Origin: Candidatus Stygibacter frigidus
GTDB taxonomy: Bacteria; Cloacimonadota; Cloacimonadia; Cloacimonadales; TCS61
Length of the DNA: 9,969 bases
Direction: 5' to 3'
Assembly (NCBI GenBank): GCA_030765325.1
Contig: JAVCCT010000125.1
Location: 1-9,969 of the forward strand
Position 1 is the first letter of the stretch. Each line of letters begins with the position of its first letter. Below the pieces are notes generated by a model. That model was given only the letters and a program-made list of their open reading frames with translations. It searched no databases and had not been told where the DNA came from. This document shows, piece by piece, positions 6,755-9,969 of the stretch. A program made the translations under genes and the position numbers.

Positions 6755-7746
6755 AAAAAACTTTGTTCTTAATTATAATTATTGTGTTGATATCATCTCT
6801 TTCTGCTGCTACGCGCTATCAGATGAAGAAATATCCCTTTTACACCTGCCTGAATACTAATCTTTTCCGTCTGGGTGGAAATAGCGCTCCCGGCTCAATT
6901 GCCAAATTCAATTTCGGTGGAAAACTGGGATATAATTATACCCCTAACTTCGCCCTGGAAATTGCCGGTAATTATGGAAAAACAGCTCCGAGTGACTCAG
7001 AAGCTTCCGGCTTCACCGCATGGACTACTAAAAGTGAAGTATTTCTTGCTAAATCAGAATTTATTAATTTTGATCTTGCTTTCAGATATAACCTGCTTCC
7101 TAATCTCGGCTCCAACCCATTTTTAAAAATTGGACTGGGAAACTTGATCTGGAATGTTACTGACAAGGATGAGAGTATTACAGATTTTGGTTATAGTAAA
7201 TCATATAATAACCTTTATGCTTTTGCCGGCATTGGTCTGGAAAATAGACTCAGCGAACATGTCTCGATCAATCTTAATTATAAAAGGGCAATGATCTTTG
7301 GTGATACAAAAAATATGCTTGGTGATGGAGAATCTCCTGATAATATTACTGAATTTGGGCTCGAGCTGGTCGTTAAATTTGGCACGGGTGTTATTGAGGT
7401 GGTTGACCTGGTCAATATTGATGCCGTAACCTTTGAATTTAATAGTATCAAGCCTACAAGCTCATCAAAAGATATCATTGAATACGTTGCTGAAGCGATG
7501 AAAAAGAATCCTGACCTGGTTCTCGAGATCAGAGGCTTCACAGATAATACCGGCTCAGATTCAGTTAATCTTAGAATGTCCAAAAAACGCTCCATGGCTG
7601 TAAAACAGATGCTGGTCGATAGAGGAATTGCTCCCACAAGACTGGTTACCTCTGCTATGGGACATCAAAATCCGGTTGCCACTAATTCCACAGCAGAAGG
7701 AAGAGCTCTAAACCGCCGCGTAGAATTTTACGAGCTGCAAAAATAA
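6751..7746 (+). CDS. OmpA-family outer-membrane porin/peptidoglycan-binding protein
   Basis: A signal peptide (residues 1 to ~20, MKK then a run of I/V/L ending S-A-A) precedes an N-terminal eight-strand-type beta-barrel (~22-205), with typical glycine/aromatic alternation such as GGKLGYNYTPNFALEIAGNYG and a later GIGLENRLSEHVSINLNYK. After a linker, residues ~225-331 form the OmpA-like domain, with FEFNSIKP, the FTDNTGS loop and the LNRRVEF end. Asp265 and Arg280, 15 residues apart as in peptidoglycan-binding OmpA proteins, are the expected diaminopimelate ligands, so it should tie the outer membrane to the cell wall. The ribosome site GAGGAAGGA (6737-6745) lies inside the previous gene, and start and stop overlap as ATGA. 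It is the last gene of this run; a possible Rho-type termination region follows. Confidence 0.94.
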   Translation: MKKTLFLIIIIVLISSLSAATRYQMKKYPFYTCLNTNLFRLGGNSAPGSIAKFNFGGKLGYNYTPNFALEIAGNYGKTAPSDSEASGFTAWTTKSEVFLAKSEFINFDLAFRYNLLPNLGSNPFLKIGLGNLIWNVTDKDESITDFGYSKSYNNLYAFAGIGLENRLSEHVSINLNYKRAMIFGDTKNMLGDGESPDNITEFGLELVVKFGTGVIEVVDLVNIDAVTFEFNSIKPTSSSKDIIEYVAEAMKKNPDLVLEIRGFTDNTGSDSVNLRMSKKRSMAVKQMLVDRGIAPTRLVTSAMGHQNPVATNSTAEGRALNRRVEFYELQK

Positions 7747-7963
7747 CCCCACCCATTCCTCTCATTATTTCTATCGTTTATATTAGTTGCTGGAGATTTA
7801 AGACCTGTAACTTAACTATTTCATATTTTTCCTATTCTCTAACCCTACCCTATGACATTATTTCACTTTTCATTGAATTTCTCTTACCAAAATATCACTA
7901 AAACACCTCATATTAGCATTTCCAATTCCATTACCCCCAATTTATACCCTATTCCCACCAAAG
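7747..7963 (+). terminator. C-rich, G-poor stretch, candidate Rho-dependent termination zone
   Basis: The + strand downstream of the ompA-like stop is strongly biased. I count about 47 C and 5 G in 7801-7960, and no G at all in 7921-7960. High C and low G in untranslated RNA is the hallmark of Rho loading (rut) sites, and no intrinsic terminator (GC stem plus T-run) follows the upstream operon. No gene is seen in this stretch. The bias is directly visible; Rho termination is inference. Confidence 0.4.
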
Positions 7964-8025
7964 ATGAGGAACAACAAAGCACGTACTCACATTTTTTTGT
8001 TAGATAGTGCTTTGTTGTTCCTCAT
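7964..8025. repeat. Perfect 19-bp inverted repeat, 24-nt loop
   Basis: ATGAGGAACAACAAAGCAC at 7964-7982 is exactly repeated in reverse complement at 8007-8025, with a T-rich 24-nt loop. A mismatch-free 19-bp stem in non-coding AT-rich DNA is far beyond chance. It has no T-run after either arm, so it is not a standard intrinsic terminator. It could be a small palindromic mobile element, a 3'-end stabilising structure for the upstream mRNA, or a structured small RNA. Confidence 0.75.
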
Positions 8026-8192
8026 AAATCCTGCTATAAAGTTGGAAGGTAACATGCGTTTTAGAAGATAAAATAGATAATTAACCCAATAATTAGTACC
8101 TGCACATCTAACTTAGCATCATTGGGATGTGTGATTTTCTTTTCGCTTGACATATTTGCTATAGGCAGTTTTACTTAATAAAAGGAAATGAA
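8026..8192 (+). promoter_or_regulatory. Leader of the phosphoesterase operon with weak promoter and clear ribosome site
   Basis: No gene is seen here. TTGACA at 8147-8152 is followed after 17 bp by TTTACT (8170-8175, four of six matches), a weak promoter that would leave a very short leader. AGGA at 8183-8186, 6 bp before the ATG at 8193, is the ribosome site. A two-codon frame (ATG AAA TGA at 8188) overlaps the true start. Two alternative pairings, CCCAAT 8085-8090 with 8121-8126 and CACATC 8103-8108 with 8126-8131, share one base; their significance is doubtful. Confidence 0.3.
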
Positions 8193-8966
8193 ATGAAAAT
8201 ACAGATAGCTTCGGATATTCACCTGGAATTTCCACAAAACCGGAAATGGTTGAGTGAAAATCCCCTGATACCACAGGCAGATCTATTGATCCTTGCCGGT
8301 GATACGGTGCCTTATGTGTATGCTAACTGGGCCAAAGAATTTTATGATGATATCAGCAGTAAATTTGCTCAGGTATTTTCTATCTTTGGCAATCATGAAT
8401 TTTACCGTGGTGAGATCAATACTGCTTACCCTGATTATGAGGATAATATCGCTGATAATATAATTCAATTCAATAATAAAAGCATTTTATTTCAAGACAT
8501 CCGCTTCATTTTTTCTACTCTCTGGACAGATGTACCGCTCAAAATGCGTCCGGAAGTGCAGGAAATAATGAATGATTACCGGCTGATCAAGAAGAGAACT
8601 CTTTTTAAAGAACTGATAAAAATTCAAGTGGAAGATATGGTGAATTATTATCAGCAGTCGCTTGACTTTCTCTTCAGTGAGATAGAAAAATACAAAGAGC
8701 AGAAAACCGTAGTTGTTACGCATCATGTCCCTGTTTATGAGGCACTTCCCGCAAGATTTATGGAATCAGGTTTGAAATATAGCTATGGCAATGATCTGTC
8801 ATATCTGATAACTGATAATCCTCAGGTTTGCCTTTGGATATATGGACATTGTCATTCCTTTGACCAAAGAAAAATCGGTGAGACAACACTCATCAGAAAT
8901 CCTCTCGGTTATGTGAGCAAGAAACAGCAGTATGACTTTGACCGAGAGAAAATTATCGAAATTTAA
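8193..8966 (+). CDS. Calcineurin-like metallophosphoesterase
   Basis: This is a cytoplasmic two-metal phosphoesterase of the calcineurin-like superfamily (257 residues, no signal peptide). All metal-binding motifs appear in order: Asp8-x-His10 (SDIHLE), Gly36-Asp37 (LAGD), Gly66-Asn67-His68-Glu69, the THH histidines at 177-178, and Gly218-His219-Cys-His221. The opening MKIQ.ASD.HLEF is typical of a widespread group of single-domain bacterial and phage phosphoesterases whose substrate is not defined, so I give no specific reaction. The start is supported by AGGA 6 bp upstream. It is the first gene of a three-gene run with the DUF432-like and MscS-like genes (22-bp gap, then a 4-bp overlap). 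That makes a link to membrane or osmotic stress possible but unproven. Confidence 0.92.
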   Translation: MKIQIASDIHLEFPQNRKWLSENPLIPQADLLILAGDTVPYVYANWAKEFYDDISSKFAQVFSIFGNHEFYRGEINTAYPDYEDNIADNIIQFNNKSILFQDIRFIFSTLWTDVPLKMRPEVQEIMNDYRLIKKRTLFKELIKIQVEDMVNYYQQSLDFLFSEIEKYKEQKTVVVTHHVPVYEALPARFMESGLKYSYGNDLSYLITDNPQVCLWIYGHCHSFDQRKIGETTLIRNPLGYVSKKQQYDFDREKIIEI

Positions 8967-8988
8967 TAAATTTCATTCAGGAAGTAAT

Positions 8989-9699
8989 ATGATATTTGGA
9001 GAAAAGACAATACCCTTTGAACTAAAGCAGGGAAAATTAGAGATCACTGTATCAAAAGATCAAAGCAGTTTTTCATATTTCCGAAATTGTGAGGGAGATA
9101 TTGCCGAAAAGCTGATCTTAATGAATCTTACTGAAATGCTGATCGCTCCTGTGGAGCCTCTTAATCTTCCCAGTCAGGTAGCGGCATATTTGATGATAGA
9201 ATTTGGCAGAGAGATCATGCTGGAGCCTGAAGCAAAGCAAACCATCTATTTAACTTTCCCGATTGAGATAGGAATTTTTGTAGGCAATAAGGGTAAATAT
9301 GAGCTACTGGACGTATTCAGCCTCATCAAACCACGCTATACGCTGTATGGAGAGCCCCGAAACGGATTCCTGTGCAAATACTGGAAAAGCAAAATCTACC
9401 TGGAAGAGCCTACACCAGACTCTATGACAGAAGGGGTGATCAGACTCAAAATAGATAATACCAGTCATGAATGGGTAGCTGTTAATAAAGCACTTTTTAA
9501 TGGTATGGGCATGAAAATATATTACAATAATAATTGCGTTTCCATGAAAGCCCAAATGAAAGTACTGGAAGAAGAAGCGGCTGAAATTCAATTCTATAGC
9601 TCAGCCCTTCACAAAGAGATGAAAAAATCTCCAGAGCTCTATACTCTCAAAAGGCTGTCTGTTGTTTCCAAAAAAGCTATCATGCTGGAGGGTATATGA
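8989..9699 (+). CDS. DUF432-family protein
   Basis: The 236-residue protein has no signal peptide or membrane segment and looks beta-rich. I recognise it as resembling DUF432, known mainly from archaea, from its order of conserved-looking stretches: FGEKTIPFELKQG near the start, APVEPLNLP, the LMIEFGREIMLEPEAKQTIYLTFPIEIGIF block, and LLDVFSLIKPRYTLYGEPRNGFLCKYWKS in the second half. The function is unknown. The frame is open further upstream (ATG at 8932), but that would overlap the phosphoesterase by 35 bp. ATG 8989 has AGGAAG at 8979-8984 just before it and begins right at the conserved region, so I use it. It overlaps the MscS-like gene by ATGA, so the two products are probably made together; a soluble partner or regulator of the channel is a reasonable inference. 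Confidence 0.75.
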   Translation: MIFGEKTIPFELKQGKLEITVSKDQSSFSYFRNCEGDIAEKLILMNLTEMLIAPVEPLNLPSQVAAYLMIEFGREIMLEPEAKQTIYLTFPIEIGIFVGNKGKYELLDVFSLIKPRYTLYGEPRNGFLCKYWKSKIYLEEPTPDSMTEGVIRLKIDNTSHEWVAVNKALFNGMGMKIYYNNNCVSMKAQMKVLEEEAAEIQFYSSALHKEMKKSPELYTLKRLSVVSKKAIMLEGI

Positions 9700-9969
9700 G
9701 CCTTGATCATGTAGTATATGGTAATATCACAATTGCAAATATCCTTTTTGCGATACTAGTTTTCTTCTTAGGCTTGATCATTGCCAAATTGATAACTACC
9801 TATCTGAGGCGCTCACTCAAGTCGAAGATGAATAAAGACCGTCTGGAACTGATCATCAAAATCGTCTATTATATGCTGATCTTGATCACTGTTGTCTGGG
9901 TATTATCATCCCTGGGCATTAAGTTGTCCGGTTTACTTGTTGCAGGTGGATTCCTGGGTATTATTGTTG
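9696..9969 (+). CDS. MscS-family mechanosensitive ion channel (partial, 3' end outside window)
   Basis: Only the first 91 codons are present. They encode a short N-terminus, a hydrophobic helix (~13-36), a basic linker (RRSLKSKMNKDR), a second hydrophobic helix (~51-71) and then LGIKLSGLLVAGGFLGIIV, the start of the glycine/alanine-rich pore-lining helix TM3 that is the hallmark of MscS channels. These proteins sit in the inner membrane and open under tension to release solutes during hypo-osmotic shock. The translation has no frameshift up to the window edge. GGAGGG (9687-9692) lies a short 3 bp before the ATG, which overlaps the upstream stop as ATGA, so translation is coupled to the DUF432-like gene. 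The C-terminal cytoplasmic domain cannot be seen, so the subfamily is unknown. Confidence 0.9.
   Translation, partial: MSLDHVVYGNITIANILFAILVFFLGLIIAKLITTYLRRSLKSKMNKDRLELIIKIVYYMLILITVVWVLSSLGIKLSGLLVAGGFLGIIV

Noticed and set aside
7278..7637. 119-codon - strand open frame opposite the OmpA-like gene
   Set aside because: It lies wholly antisense to the conserved OmpA domain and has no recognisable motif or ribosome site.
8085..8131. Attenuator-like alternative stems upstream of the phosphoesterase
   Set aside because: Both stems are only 6 bp, one with a 30-nt loop, and no terminator stem or leader peptide is present.
8932..8988. Upstream ATG extending the DUF432-like gene by 19 codons
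   Set aside because: It would overlap the phosphoesterase gene by 35 bp, and AGGAAG is placed for the ATG at 8989, where similarity begins.

Overview
The window is AT-rich DNA (estimated by eye in the high 30s % GC, not computed) from a diderm, Gram-negative-type bacterium. It encodes an OmpA-type porin, an outer-membrane-type lipoprotein and a full MCE (Mla-type) lipid transporter. All genes lie on the + strand. The style, and especially the REP-like intergenic palindromes, suggest a member of the FCB/Cloacimonadota-like lineages. That placement is an impression and was not tested.

Region 1 (1-646) has no gene and is unusually rich in palindromes. It holds a repeated 9-mer that may be an operator, then six hairpins within about 235 bp. 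Four of these can be read as two inverted copies of a REP-like unit around a long central stem. A plausible sigma70-type promoter (570-599) follows, shortly before the first gene.

Region 2 (647-5563) is a compact lipid-transport operon: a single-MCE-domain protein (MlaD-like), a 719-residue lipoprotein, a permease with a built-in STAS domain (MlaB+MlaE in one chain) and an ATPase (MlaF-like). The lipoprotein is the most striking gene of the window. A PqiC/ABC_trans_aux-like domain is followed by two beta-sandwich domains and about 288 residues that look like an outer-membrane beta-barrel. I infer that this machine reaches the outer membrane through the fusion instead of through separate MlaA/MlaC or PqiC partners, none of which is seen here.

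Region 3 (5598-7746) continues on the same strand. It encodes a YugP-type membrane zinc peptidase, a Mut7-C/zinc-ribbon protein whose usual nuclease acidic residues look replaced, and an OmpA-family protein. The last two gene junctions are 4-bp overlaps, so the three are probably translated together and may be co-transcribed with the MCE genes.

Region 4 (7747-8192) is a 446-bp gap. It holds a strongly C-rich, G-poor stretch that looks like a Rho-dependent termination zone, then a perfect 19-bp inverted repeat, then the leader of the next operon.

Region 5 (8193-9969) is a second operon: a calcineurin-like metallophosphoesterase, a DUF432-type protein of unknown function, and the N-terminal part of an MscS-family mechanosensitive channel that runs off the window. 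The DUF432-MscS coupling (ATGA overlap) suggests a functional pair in osmotic or membrane-tension response.
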